Shown: positions 42,970 through 52,086 of the stretch, piece by piece
Position numbering within the stretch: position 1 is the stretch's first letter
Layout of the letters: each line of letters begins with the position of its first letter
Program-made: the position numbers and the translations under genes
Notes under the pieces: generated by a model
What the model was told of the DNA's origin: nothing
What the model saw: the letters and a program-made list of their open reading frames with translations, nothing else
Database searches by the model: none
Source of the DNA: Caballeronia udeis
GTDB taxonomy: Bacteria; Pseudomonadota; Gammaproteobacteria; Burkholderiales; Burkholderiaceae
Direction: 5' to 3'
DNA: 64,000 nucleotides
NCBI RefSeq assembly: GCF_001544555.2
Contig: NZ_FCOK02000012.1
Span: 1 to 64,000 of the forward strand

Positions 42970-43009
42970 CTTGAAATTCTTCCGAGGAGGATCTACTCTT
43001 AGGACGTGT

Positions 43010-43047
43010 TTGCATTCGCATGCAAGCATTATTGCATACGAATGCAA
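43010..43047. promoter_or_regulatory. Tandem LacI-type operators
   Basis: Two near-palindromes, TTGCATTCGCATGCAA (43010-43025) and TTGCATACGAATGCAA (43032-43047), centred 22 bases apart and so on the same face of the helix. Each has the central CG usual for LacI-family sites. They lie 32 bases before the dehydrogenase start. Confidence 0.75.
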
Positions 43048-43078
43048 ACATCAACTTAAACATGAAGGAGCACTCCAA

Positions 43079-44386
43079 ATGGCCAAATGGCTCAAGCACG
43101 GCGCAGAAGCCGAAGTGATCAAGTCTGCAGCGAAAGAAGTACGTGACACCGTGGAAGCAACACTCGCGGACATCGAGACGCGTGGGGATGAGGCAGTGCG
43201 CGAACTGTCGATCCGGTTCGACAAGCTGGATCGTGAGGATTACCGGCTGTCGCAACGTGAAATCGACGATTGCCTTTCCCAGTTGACCAAGCGGGACATC
43301 ACGGATATCGAATTCGCGCAGAAGCAGGTGGAAAACTTCGCGCGGCACCAACGGGAATCAATCCGAGACATCGAAGTGGAAACGCTTCCCGGCGTAATCC
43401 TCGGGCACAAGAACATTCCAATCAACGCCGCAGGTTGTTATGTGCCGGGCGGTAAATACCCGCTACTGGCTTCCGCGCACATGTCGGTAATCACCGCTCG
43501 TGTTGCCGGTGTGCCACGCATCATTACCTGCGCGCCGCCCTTCCACGGCAAGCCAGCCCCCGCCATCGTCGCCGCACAACATATGGCCGGTGCGAACGAG
43601 ATCTATTGCCTCGGAGGCATCCAGGCGATTGGTGCCATGGCAATCGGGACAGGGAAGATTGCACCGGTAGACATACTGGTCGGCCCGGGTAACGCGTTCG
43701 TCGCAGAAGCCAAGCGGCAGCTTTTCGGCCGCGTCGGCATTGACCTCTTCGCGGGGCCGACAGAGACGCTCGTAATCGCGGACGAATCGGTCGACGGTGA
43801 GATGTGCGCGACTGATCTGCTCGGACAGGCAGAACACGGTCCGGACTCACCCGCCGTATTGCTGACAACCTCCGAAAAGCTCGCGCGTGAGACTCTGACG
43901 GAGATCGAGCGGCTGCTTAAGATCCTCCCGACCGCCGACATTGCCCGCAAGTCGTGGGATAAATACGGCGAAGTCATTGTGGCGGACAGCGACGAGGAGA
44001 TGGTCAAGATCGCCAACGACATCGCCTCCGAACATGTTCAGGTGTTGACCCGCGACGTTGACTATTTCCTGAAAAATATGACCAACTACGGTGCGCTCTT
44101 TCTCGGCCCGCGCACAAACGTTGCGTTCGGCGACAAGACCATCGGCACGAACCATACGCTACCCACGAAGAAGGCGGCGCGCTATACCGGTGGGCTTTGG
44201 GTGGGCAAATTCCTGAAGACCTGCACATATCAGACAGTTGTCACCGACGAAGCGTCCGCGCTGATCGGTGAATACTGTTCCCGCCTGTGCGCGCTGGAAG
44301 GGTTCGCCGGGCACGGCGAACAGGCAAATCTGCGGGTGCGTCGCTACGGACACAAGGAGGTGCCATACGGCGGAGCTGCTGTCTGA
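43079..44386 (+). CDS. Histidinol-dehydrogenase-family enzyme (possibly sulfopropanediol-dehydrogenase-like)
   Basis: A 435-residue NAD-dependent alcohol dehydrogenase of the HisD fold. Seen: [35 protein letters not shown], the zinc-ligand region [11 protein letters not shown] and the catalytic region [19 protein letters not shown]. There is no histidine operon here, and the gene has its own LacI-type control, so it is unlikely to be biosynthetic. HisD paralogues such as HpsN oxidise 2,3-dihydroxypropane-sulfonate, which is one possible role. ATG 43079 has GAAGGAG eight bases upstream. Confidence 0.85.
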   Translation: MAKWLKHGAEAEVIKSAAKEVRDTVEATLADIETRGDEAVRELSIRFDKLDREDYRLSQREIDDCLSQLTKRDITDIEFAQKQVENFARHQRESIRDIEVETLPGVILGHKNIPINAAGCYVPGGKYPLLASAHMSVITARVAGVPRIITCAPPFHGKPAPAIVAAQHMAGANEIYCLGGIQAIGAMAIGTGKIAPVDILVGPGNAFVAEAKRQLFGRVGIDLFAGPTETLVIADESVDGEMCATDLLGQAEHGPDSPAVLLTTSEKLARETLTEIERLLKILPTADIARKSWDKYGEVIVADSDEEMVKIANDIASEHVQVLTRDVDYFLKNMTNYGALFLGPRTNVAFGDKTIGTNHTLPTKKAARYTGGLWVGKFLKTCTYQTVVTDEASALIGEYCSRLCALEGFAGHGEQANLRVRRYGHKEVPYGGAAV

Positions 44387-44448
44387 AAAATTTTCAGACG
44401 GCTTGGTTGTCGCTACGCGTAAGGAGCCACTCGCGGGTGGCTCCTTAC
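44381..44448. terminator. Two hairpins after the HisD-family gene
   Basis: First, GTCTGAAAA-A-TTTTCAGAC (44381-44399) overlapping the stop codon. Second, a perfect 12-bp stem GTAAGGAGCCAC with a 6-base loop (44419-44448). The second is a good terminator stem, though only a weak U-rich tail follows. Confidence 0.65.
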
Positions 44449-44496
44449 ACAAATTGATCTGAAGCATCCTCTGATATGCCGGCCCGGCCTGATTGA

Positions 44497-45426
44497 TTGG
44501 GCGAAGCTGCGCCCAGCGTGACGGATGCGTTCGCTCGCTTTGTGGACGGGCTCGGCGAACGCACCCTGAACGGACGGAAGGTTCTAGTCGCTGCCGATTG
44601 TTTCCCGAGCTTGCATTTTCTTTTGAACGGGCTTGCCGACCGGTATGGCTTCACCCTTGTAACTGTGCCGTTGAGGGATGGAGAAGCGTATGTGCGTGAC
44701 GACGATTTCATTGCGTGGCGGGGAGCAGATGTGGCGTTAGCCGTGATCACCTGGGTCTCGTCGTTGACATCTAAACGGGCCGACCTGAATACACTATCTG
44801 CTCACGCCCGTGGCGTCGGTAGCTTAGTCGCTGTCGACATCACGCAAGGCGCGGGGATTATTCCATTTGACGTTCGCACTTCGAACTGCGACTTTGCATG
44901 TTCAACGAGCTTAAAATGGCTGTGTGGGGTTCCAGGTACCGGACTGGGCTATGTGGCACCCGCCCTCCTGAACGGTGGTGGTATGACTCCCGCCGTGCGC
45001 GGATGGTTTAGCCAGGAGGACCCCTTCAACTGGGATATTGAACAATTTTCGTACGCACCCGACGCGCGTCGTTTCGATACTGGAACGCCATCTGTCCTCC
45101 CTTTTATCGCCTCGGCTCCGGGCTTCGATTGGGTGATGGGGCAGCCTCCTGGAGCGCTACGAAATCAGAATCTCAAACTCTGTCACCGCATCATCGAAAT
45201 CGTCGACGAGAAAGGTTATCAGCTTGTGTCCCCGCGCGACGACACGCAATGAGGTGGATGCGTTATGGCGGATGTGCCTTCGCACCTCGACGTACAACAT
45301 GTCGTAAAAACGCTGGCGGCGCACCAGATTGTTGTCGACTCGCGCGGGCGAAGTCTAAGGCTGTCCCCTGGCTTCAGCACCTCGGATGGTGGCATTGAAC
45401 GCCTGGCCCGTGCGCTTCCGAAGTAA
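44497..45426 (+). pseudogene. Kynureninase-like class V aminotransferase-fold gene, truncated and interrupted
   Basis: The frame encodes the PLP-enzyme core from VTDAFARFVDGLG onward, with the PLP Lys in STSLKWLCGVPGTGLGY (about residue 140, against about 227 in known kynureninases), so roughly 87 N-terminal residues are missing. A TGA at 45250-45252 interrupts the frame. Translation in the same frame then gives ADVPSHLDVQHVVKTL and LSPGFSTSDGGIERL to a stop at 45426, the proper family C-terminus. The TGA probably replaces a CGA Arg codon. The gene is therefore broken at both ends of its function. Confidence 0.82.
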
Positions 45427-45571
45427 AAGCCGGATGCGAATAGTGGGTTGATTGAGGTGCCAGTGAAGCGGGATTATAGAAGCTCCGTATCCAGGTCGCA
45501 GCACCGCCAGATTAAAAAACGGCACTTGGAAACATCGAAAGATCCCGCTCGGCCTAAAACGGAAAAACTCA

Positions 45572-46288
45572 ATGCAGATTGAAAATTCGATCGCCTTCGT
45601 ATCGGGCGCCAATCGCGGCGTAGGCGCGCGCTTTGTCACAAGCCTGCTCGCGCGCGGCGCGCACAAAGTGTATGCCGCCGCGCGCGATTGCGCAGCACTG
45701 GCTCAGGGCGACTCGCGGATCGTCCCGATCGCGCTCGACACTACGGATTCCGAACAGGTCGCCCAAGCCGCAAACCAGGCGTGCGATGTCACGCTGCTGA
45801 TCAATAACGCTGGCATCGACCATGTCGAGCGTGCCATCCACCCACGCGAGACAAGCGCCGCGCGCGCCGAGATGGAGGTGAACTATTTCGGCACGCTGAG
45901 CATGTGCCGCGCATTCGCGCCGGTGTTGATGAGAAACCGCGGCGCGGTTGTCAACATGCTGTCGATTCTCGCGCGCGTGACATTGCCGGCCATGGGGTCG
46001 CTGTGCGCGTCGAAAGCGGCTGCGCTGCGAATGACTGAATGCCTGCGCGCGGAACTCGCGACGCATGATGTACGCGTGCTGGCCATCTTGCCCGGCGCTA
46101 TCGATACTGATATGAGCCGCGACTTTCCGCCGCCCAAGCTGTCGGTGGACGAGGTCGTCGATGCCGTGTATGCAGCACTCACGGGTGGTCCGGACGAAGT
46201 GCTCGTCGGCGCGATGGCACAGGGTATTGCTGCTGGCCTGGCTACGGACCGGCTGGCGGTTCAGAGGCGATTTTCCGGCTTTCTTTGA
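45572..46288 (+). CDS. SDR-family protein lacking the catalytic Tyr
   Basis: A 238-residue short-chain dehydrogenase fold: SGANRGVGARFV nucleotide loop, LLINNAGIDHV and a Ser in NMLSILARV. The usual YxxxK reads LCASK, so the catalytic Tyr is Leu, which argues against normal hydride transfer. The ribosome-binding site is weak. It is followed after 29 bases by the dienelactone-hydrolase fusion gene and is probably co-transcribed with it. Confidence 0.85.
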   Translation: MQIENSIAFVSGANRGVGARFVTSLLARGAHKVYAAARDCAALAQGDSRIVPIALDTTDSEQVAQAANQACDVTLLINNAGIDHVERAIHPRETSAARAEMEVNYFGTLSMCRAFAPVLMRNRGAVVNMLSILARVTLPAMGSLCASKAAALRMTECLRAELATHDVRVLAILPGAIDTDMSRDFPPPKLSVDEVVDAVYAALTGGPDEVLVGAMAQGIAAGLATDRLAVQRRFSGFL

Positions 46289-46317
46289 ATGTTGGATTCG
46301 ATTGGAGCAGAGACATC

Positions 46318-47556
46318 ATGAGCGGTCAGTACATTGAAGTCGCCGCGCGCGACGGCGGCACGTTTGCGGCTTATCTCGCGAAACCGGCGCAGGGGTCGGG
46401 ACCCGGTCTCGTGTTGCTGCAAGAGATCTTTGGCATCAACCCGTATATGAAATCGATGGCCGACCGCTATGCGGAGGAAGGTTATGTCGTCCTGATTCCG
46501 GACTTGTTCTGGCGTATGAAGCCGGGCGTTGTGCTTGGCTACGGCGAGGCGGATTTCAAGGAGGCCCTCAGTTACAACGAGAAACTCGACGAGGACAAAG
46601 CGCTCGGCGATATCGCCGCGACGCTTGCTGCAATCCGCACGTTGCCGGAGCAGGCGGGCAAGGTCGGCACGATCGGTTACTGCCTTGGCGGACGTCTCGC
46701 AATGCTGGCAGCGGCCCGCACGGACGTGGATTGCGCGGTGAGTTACTACGGCGTGGGCCTGGATAAGTACGTCGATGAAATACCCGCTATCACGTGCCCG
46801 ATGGTGTTTCAGTTTGCCGCGAACGACGCGTTTAGCCTGCCCGAAACACGCGAGAAAATTCAGGCCGCTCTTGCGGCCAACCCGCTAATCGAACATTACG
46901 TGTATCCAGATTGCGATCATGCATTCGCGACGCCCGGACGCGAACACTTCAACAAACCCGCAGCCGTGATGGCCTACTCGAGGACCATGGCGATGCTGCG
47001 CAAGGTGCTCGGGCCCGTGTACGACCTCAATCAGTTGTGGGAGATGCACTGCTGCTACGAGTTCGGTACGCGCGATGTGAACGCCGTCATGCCGACCATG
47101 GTGGCTCAGCCTTACGTGAACCATGTCCCGACTATGACCGGCGGCGTAGGCCATGACCAGCTCAAGCGTTTCTACAAATACCATTTCGTTGATTCAAATC
47201 CCACCGATACCCGTTTGATCCCGGTGTCGCGGACGATCGGCGCGGATCGCGTGGTTGACGAATTCGTATTCTGCGCCACGCACAATCGGGAGATCGACTG
47301 GTTATTGCCGGGGCTGCAACCGACCGGGAAATACTTCGAAGTGCCGATGCTCGCCGTGATCTGCTTTCGCGGCGACAAGCTCTACAACGAGCATATCTAT
47401 TGGGACCAGGCCTCGGTGCTGGTGCAGATCGGCGTGCTCGATCCAACGGGCTTGCCGGTCGCGGGCATTCAGACAGCGAAGAAAATGGTCGATGAAACCT
47501 TGCCGACAAATGCGTTGATGCCGAACTGGGCATCGAGCGAGGGAAAGCCTGTCTGA
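46318..47556 (+). CDS. Dienelactone-hydrolase domain fused to an NTF2-like domain
   Basis: A 412-residue two-domain protein. Residues about 1-230 are a dienelactone hydrolase with the triad Cys122 (GYCLGG), Asp170 (AAND) and His201 (DCDHAF), closely matching the classic Cys123/Asp171/His202 spacing. Residues about 240-410 resemble an NTF2/SnoaL-like domain (DQLKRFYKYHFVDSNP, VVDEFVFCATHNREIDW, GDKLYNEHIYWDQASVLVQ). The fusion suggests lactone hydrolysis coupled to a second step on the same intermediate. ATG 46318 lies eleven codons inside the open frame with GGAG upstream. Confidence 0.88.
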   Translation: MSGQYIEVAARDGGTFAAYLAKPAQGSGPGLVLLQEIFGINPYMKSMADRYAEEGYVVLIPDLFWRMKPGVVLGYGEADFKEALSYNEKLDEDKALGDIAATLAAIRTLPEQAGKVGTIGYCLGGRLAMLAAARTDVDCAVSYYGVGLDKYVDEIPAITCPMVFQFAANDAFSLPETREKIQAALAANPLIEHYVYPDCDHAFATPGREHFNKPAAVMAYSRTMAMLRKVLGPVYDLNQLWEMHCCYEFGTRDVNAVMPTMVAQPYVNHVPTMTGGVGHDQLKRFYKYHFVDSNPTDTRLIPVSRTIGADRVVDEFVFCATHNREIDWLLPGLQPTGKYFEVPMLAVICFRGDKLYNEHIYWDQASVLVQIGVLDPTGLPVAGIQTAKKMVDETLPTNALMPNWASSEGKPV

Positions 47557-47800
47557 GCTTACTGTGTCAATAGTAAATTGAGCTTGGGAGCGAAACCGCC
47601 CCTCCCGCTCGTTTCTGGGTAGCGGCTCAGCCTTCAACGAGTGCCCAAGCAACGCCGCCGCCGACGCATGGATCGCGATGCTGCAACCCCCGGTCAATCT
47701 CTCGATTTGCCAGGTGACGCTGCGGGGCCGCGCAGTCCGTCACACCGGAACAGGGACCGGTAAGACAGATCGCGCGAGCCTGCCGAACACGGCGGAGCGA

Positions 47801-49594
47801 CTATTTCACCTTTGGCACTATCGGCAAGAGCACATAGTTTTCACGTCCGCCGCCCAGGTGCAGTGTCGTTGTACCACCGAACACTTCGGCTGGCCGGTCA
47901 CGAGGATCGTCGTGGAGAAACGGGCCACAGCCGGTGAACTCATTTTTCATGTTCGACAACTTGCCACCGCTACCGCCCGGGTAGACGTAATCCTTGCCGC
48001 GCACGCTCAAGGCGATGCGTGCTCCCGGCGGCACAACGATTGACGTCGGCCACAACTCAATATCGAGTTCGTAGATCTGGCCTGGCGTGAGTGACTGAAT
48101 CTCATCGTGAGTGTGATATGGCCGGAAAGGCAGCGATTTATCCTGGTCGAGCTTCCGGTGGGACACGCGCAGCCACCCCTGTGCGATCGGCGTATGAGGG
48201 TCCAAGGCCCCGGCGAACACCACCTCATTGAAGTCGGCAGAAAATACCCGCAATACCAGAAACAGATCCGCGTCCTTTGTCGTAGACGAAACGTGAAGTC
48301 GGGCTGCGATGGGCCCGGTCACCTCCATCTCCTCCTCGAGCGGTGGCGTAACAAACGTAAGGCCGTCACCCAGCGCGTCGAATGACAGTCTCGCAACCTG
48401 TTGCTGCGGCAAGGTACCCAGCACGTGACCGTCAATGTGAAGGTGATAGCGAGTCCACTGCGTGCGTGGAATCGGCCAGTTCTCCTCGAAGCGTTCGACG
48501 AATGTCTCCCCCGGGTGGCGAACCTGTAAGCGCACCTTCGGTTCCCGATCCCAGCCGTTGCTCTCACCCTTCAGGAAGTAATCGAAAAAGCGCTTCTGGA
48601 TCGCGATGCCATAGTCGGTGTAGTAGTGCGTCCAGTGCTCGATACCGTGAACCTCGAGCCACTTCTGCTTCGAGGCGGCGAGCATGTAACCCTCGAAATT
48701 GCCGCGCGGGTGAAGCCCCTGGCCGCCCCAGTTGGCCGCTGACAGCACCGGCACTTCGATATCGTTCCAGTCGGGCGTGCGGCACGTATGGAATTCGTCG
48801 ATCAACGGATGCGTGATGATCTCGTCCCACATGTCGATCCTGTTGCTACCGAGCTCCTCCTCGGACAGCGTTGCCGGGCCCGACACCCACTCGCCGTTCA
48901 GGCGGCTTCGATGACCGCGCTTGCCCAGGCCATGTTGCACGGTTTTCACCTGCATGTCGTACCAGTTCTGCGCGAACGTACAATAGATTCCACCGTGGAA
49001 AAACATCTCCCGGTAGTAATCCTGGAAGCCTTCCCACACACAGATCGCAGCGAGGTGCTTCGGCTTTTCCGCGGCAACCTGCCACTGATTGTTTGCATAG
49101 TACGAGATGCCGCTTAACCCGACCTTTCCGTTACACCAGGGTTGGACACCCGCCCAGTCAATGCAACGCGCGAAGTCCTTGATCTCCTGAGCCGACCAGG
49201 TTTCAAGGTACCCCGGCGAGCGACCCGCGCCGCGGCTGTCGACGCGGATGCAGATGTAATCGTGCGGCACCCATTTCTCCGGATCCGCTACCTCCCAGCT
49301 CTGATACGCGTTGGAGGAGCCAGCTGCCACGTCGGGATGCTCGTCCACCATCCGGTCCCACGCCGTCTTGTAGCCGTCTTCGAAATGCAGCAGCTTTCCA
49401 TAGGGTCCGTGCGACATCAGGACCGGGAAGCGGCCCTCTTTGGCCGGCCGGAATATGTCCGCCCTCAGGACAATGCCGTCGCTCATTCTGACCGGCACAT
49501 CCCATTCGATGATCATACCCAGCCGGGTCTCGGTCCTCAGTGCCCGTGATTCGTCAACCGGCGCATGATCGGGCTCAAGTCTCGTTGAAGTCAT
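47801..49594 (-). CDS. CocE/NonD-family serine hydrolase
   Basis: A 597-residue hydrolase of the X-Pro-dipeptidyl-peptidase/cocaine-esterase type. The nucleophile is Ser164 in GLSGISYYANNQW; the oxyanion-side motif is MSHGPYGK, and the C-terminal jelly-roll domain (about 360-590) is present. No signal peptide was seen. It is the last gene of a four-gene operon with a cyclase-family hydrolase, an SDR and an MFS carrier, so it likely hydrolyses an ester or amide of the imported compound. Confidence 0.9.
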   Translation of the reverse strand: MTSTRLEPDHAPVDESRALRTETRLGMIIEWDVPVRMSDGIVLRADIFRPAKEGRFPVLMSHGPYGKLLHFEDGYKTAWDRMVDEHPDVAAGSSNAYQSWEVADPEKWVPHDYICIRVDSRGAGRSPGYLETWSAQEIKDFARCIDWAGVQPWCNGKVGLSGISYYANNQWQVAAEKPKHLAAICVWEGFQDYYREMFFHGGIYCTFAQNWYDMQVKTVQHGLGKRGHRSRLNGEWVSGPATLSEEELGSNRIDMWDEIITHPLIDEFHTCRTPDWNDIEVPVLSAANWGGQGLHPRGNFEGYMLAASKQKWLEVHGIEHWTHYYTDYGIAIQKRFFDYFLKGESNGWDREPKVRLQVRHPGETFVERFEENWPIPRTQWTRYHLHIDGHVLGTLPQQQVARLSFDALGDGLTFVTPPLEEEMEVTGPIAARLHVSSTTKDADLFLVLRVFSADFNEVVFAGALDPHTPIAQGWLRVSHRKLDQDKSLPFRPYHTHDEIQSLTPGQIYELDIELWPTSIVVPPGARIALSVRGKDYVYPGGSGGKLSNMKNEFTGCGPFLHDDPRDRPAEVFGGTTTLHLGGGRENYVLLPIVPKVK

Positions 49595-49662
49595 TTCGTC
49601 TCTTCCTCTTTCAGGTTAATCCCATGGCCGCGGGCGCGGCCGTCCCTCTATCCCGACCGCCT

Positions 49663-51099
49663 TCAATGGGCGATACCGTTGACCGCTTGTCCTGGTATAT
49701 CTGATAGCGTCTCCATGCCGGTTTCGCCTCGTTCAGAAGCGTCAGCGGGAGCCAGCACGGCAAACAGAATGCCGATCAGGAGGCCACAACCCGCAAGAAA
49801 CAGAAACGCGGGAAGAACCGCATCTGTTGTTGCACGCGGTGTGATGACGTTGCCCGTTCCCGCAATAACAGCGAGGCACAACGGCCCGAGAATTTTTCCG
49901 ATGCCGTTGGCAGCCTGGCCTACCCCGATGGCGCGGGCTGCAAGCCGTGTGGGGAATATTTCTGCCGAATAGGGGCCGATCACGCACCAGCCACCATCAA
50001 AAAACAGAGCGCCAACCGCAACCATGGCCACGAAAAGGGGGAATCCTGCGACGGTATGTTGGGCGCCCAGTCCGGCGACACCAAGCGAGACGGCGATGCC
50101 AAAGCCGAATATCGCGCACACCCTCCTACGCGTCACCCACATAGGCAGCAAGGAGAGAAGCAGCCGGCCGGCAATTCCTGCGAGCGATACGACGATGAAG
50201 TATTTTGCGGCCTCGGAAGGCGATATCTTCAGCAACAACGCGACGATCGTTGGCCCCCAGAGATAGACTCCGTAGCCAGCGGTACTCAATGCGGCCCACG
50301 TCACAACCACCAGTAGTGTGCGACCCGGAAACGACAACAGCTCGCTAATCCGCCCATTGGGCGCAGGCGCTGCTGTAACACTCGTCACTGCGGTCATCGT
50401 AGGTAGGTCAACAGCATCCATGCCAAGTAACCGCGCGAACACCTTGCGTGCCTCGTTAAGCCGCCCTTTGCTGATTAGCCACTGTCCAGATTCGGGGACA
50501 AGCAGCGCGGCGGACAACGTCACGAGTAGCGGCGCAAAACCCAGGGCCGCGACGCCTCGCCAACCGAACGCATGCAGAAGGGTCGCGGCGGAAATCGAGG
50601 CAATCAGCGAGCCGACCGAAGCAGCGATGAATGGAAAACCCGTCAGCCGCGTGCGATAACTCGCGGGTGTGTGCTCGACGAGCAAAACCGTCTGTGTCGT
50701 CGCTGCGCCGGCGAGCCCGCAGCCGACGAGAAAGCGCAACGCGGCGAACCCCAGCCACGCCCCTTCCGGTAGAAATGCAACAGCGCCTGCACCGATCCCA
50801 CAGATCGTTGTACTGATCAACAACACCCGCTTGCGGCCAAACACATCCGCCAGCGAGCCACTGAATAGCGAACCCACGATCGCACCAGCCCCGGCGCTAA
50901 GCAGAATTAGCGACGATTCTCCGTACGTCAGGTGCCATCCCGGACCGAGAACGGCAAGCAGGAAGCCGACGAGATAAAAGTCGAAGAAGTCGAGTGTAAA
51001 GCCAAGGCAAAACACGGAGAACGCGCCAAAGTAGCGCTTTGTGGGTCGCGAACTCGCATATAGGTTCAGCAAGTCCCCCTGCTGCGTGAAAGGTTGCAT
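49663..51099 (-). CDS. MFS transporter (sugar/aromatic acid type)
   Basis: A 478-residue transporter with 12 predicted helices; LDFFDFYLVGFLLAVLG begins helix 1 and the loop motif SLADVFGRKR follows helix 2. It is more like the sugar-porter/metabolite-proton-symporter branch than the carrier at 12802. ATG 51099 is preferred with GGAG seven bases upstream; the open frame starts 15 codons earlier. It lies 68 bases from the hydrolase gene downstream in the operon. Confidence 0.9.
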   Translation of the reverse strand: MQPFTQQGDLLNLYASSRPTKRYFGAFSVFCLGFTLDFFDFYLVGFLLAVLGPGWHLTYGESSLILLSAGAGAIVGSLFSGSLADVFGRKRVLLISTTICGIGAGAVAFLPEGAWLGFAALRFLVGCGLAGAATTQTVLLVEHTPASYRTRLTGFPFIAASVGSLIASISAATLLHAFGWRGVAALGFAPLLVTLSAALLVPESGQWLISKGRLNEARKVFARLLGMDAVDLPTMTAVTSVTAAPAPNGRISELLSFPGRTLLVVVTWAALSTAGYGVYLWGPTIVALLLKISPSEAAKYFIVVSLAGIAGRLLLSLLPMWVTRRRVCAIFGFGIAVSLGVAGLGAQHTVAGFPLFVAMVAVGALFFDGGWCVIGPYSAEIFPTRLAARAIGVGQAANGIGKILGPLCLAVIAGTGNVITPRATTDAVLPAFLFLAGCGLLIGILFAVLAPADASERGETGMETLSDIPGQAVNGIAH

Positions 51100-51263
51100 G
51101 AGCTGTCTCCATCTGTAATTTAGTCTGTGTAGCGATAACGTCACTGCTAGCGGTTACGGCATGCAGCGCGCCACCGCTCCGGTTCTTTGGTGCAAAGTCC
51201 TGTCCATGATCTTTGCCCGGTAAATCGCCCGGCTGACTGTCCACGCCACCGGCGCTGCCTCCA

Positions 51264-52028
51264 TCACTGCGCGGTCCAGCCTCCGTCTATCCTCAGACTC
51301 GTTCCTGTCACCATGGCAGCGGCCGGTGATGCCAGGTAACAAACAGCCTGCGCAACATCCTCTGCCGGCAACAACCGGCCCATCGGCAATCGCTCCATGA
51401 CCCAGCTATGAAACTCGGCGTCTTCGAAAAAAGATTTCGTCATAGGAGTCTCGACGAATGTTGGAGCTACCGTATTGACGCAGATACGGTAAGCGGCGAG
51501 CTCCAACGCCATGGCCTTGGTAAGCCCCTCGATCGCATGCTTCGTCATGCAGTACACCGACCGGCGGATGGCACCCACATGCCCCATCTGAGACGATATG
51601 TTGATAATCGAGCCTCTGTCTGTACTGCTCGAAATCATCTTGCGCGCACATGCCTGCGCTGCCGTAAACATTGATCGCACGTTGAGCATCAGCATGGTGT
51701 CGAGCTGCTGCAAAGTAACGTCAACGAATTCGGTCGGGAAATTTGTTCCCGCGTTGTTCACCAGGACGTCCAGCCGATCCATGCGGTCGACCGCCGCAGA
51801 AAACGCATCTACATCTGTGACATCGCATACAAGTGCTGAGGCCTGACCGCCGGTGTCGTGGATTTTCGCGACTACCTCCTCAAGTTCGTTCGCACTGCGA
51901 CTTAGCGCGTAGACCTTGGCGCCGCGTTGAGCGAGCGCGCGTGCGATCTCCGCGCCGAGCCCCCTCCCGGCTCCCGTGACGAGAGCTGCCAGGCCATCAA
52001 GATCTGGAGTCGATTTCTGCGACCGCAT
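51264..52028 (-). CDS. SDR-family oxidoreductase
   Basis: A 254-residue classical short-chain dehydrogenase with TGAGRGLGAEIA, NNAGTN, Ser in NISSQMGH and Tyr/Lys in YCMTKHAIEGLT. The long open frame starts far upstream, inside the cyclase gene region. Two adjacent ATGs (52031 and 52028) follow AAGGGA, and the second has the better spacing. It is the second gene of the operon behind the 53.1-kb promoter. Confidence 0.9.
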   Translation of the reverse strand: MRSQKSTPDLDGLAALVTGAGRGLGAEIARALAQRGAKVYALSRSANELEEVVAKIHDTGGQASALVCDVTDVDAFSAAVDRMDRLDVLVNNAGTNFPTEFVDVTLQQLDTMLMLNVRSMFTAAQACARKMISSSTDRGSIINISSQMGHVGAIRRSVYCMTKHAIEGLTKAMALELAAYRICVNTVAPTFVETPMTKSFFEDAEFHSWVMERLPMGRLLPAEDVAQAVCYLASPAAAMVTGTSLRIDGGWTAQ

Positions 52029-52086
52029 CATTGTTCCCTTGGAATTTTCGTCGGCATCATGCTTTCCCGATGTATCCGCCGAGGAC

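Noticed and set aside
43079..44386. Histidine biosynthesis hisD
   Set aside because: No other his genes nearby and private LacI-type control; a catabolic paralogue is more likely.
47557..47800. Possible gene between the dienelactone hydrolase fusion and the CocE-type gene
   Set aside because: Frames here are shadows or random; only weak inverted repeats are seen, not good enough for a terminator call.
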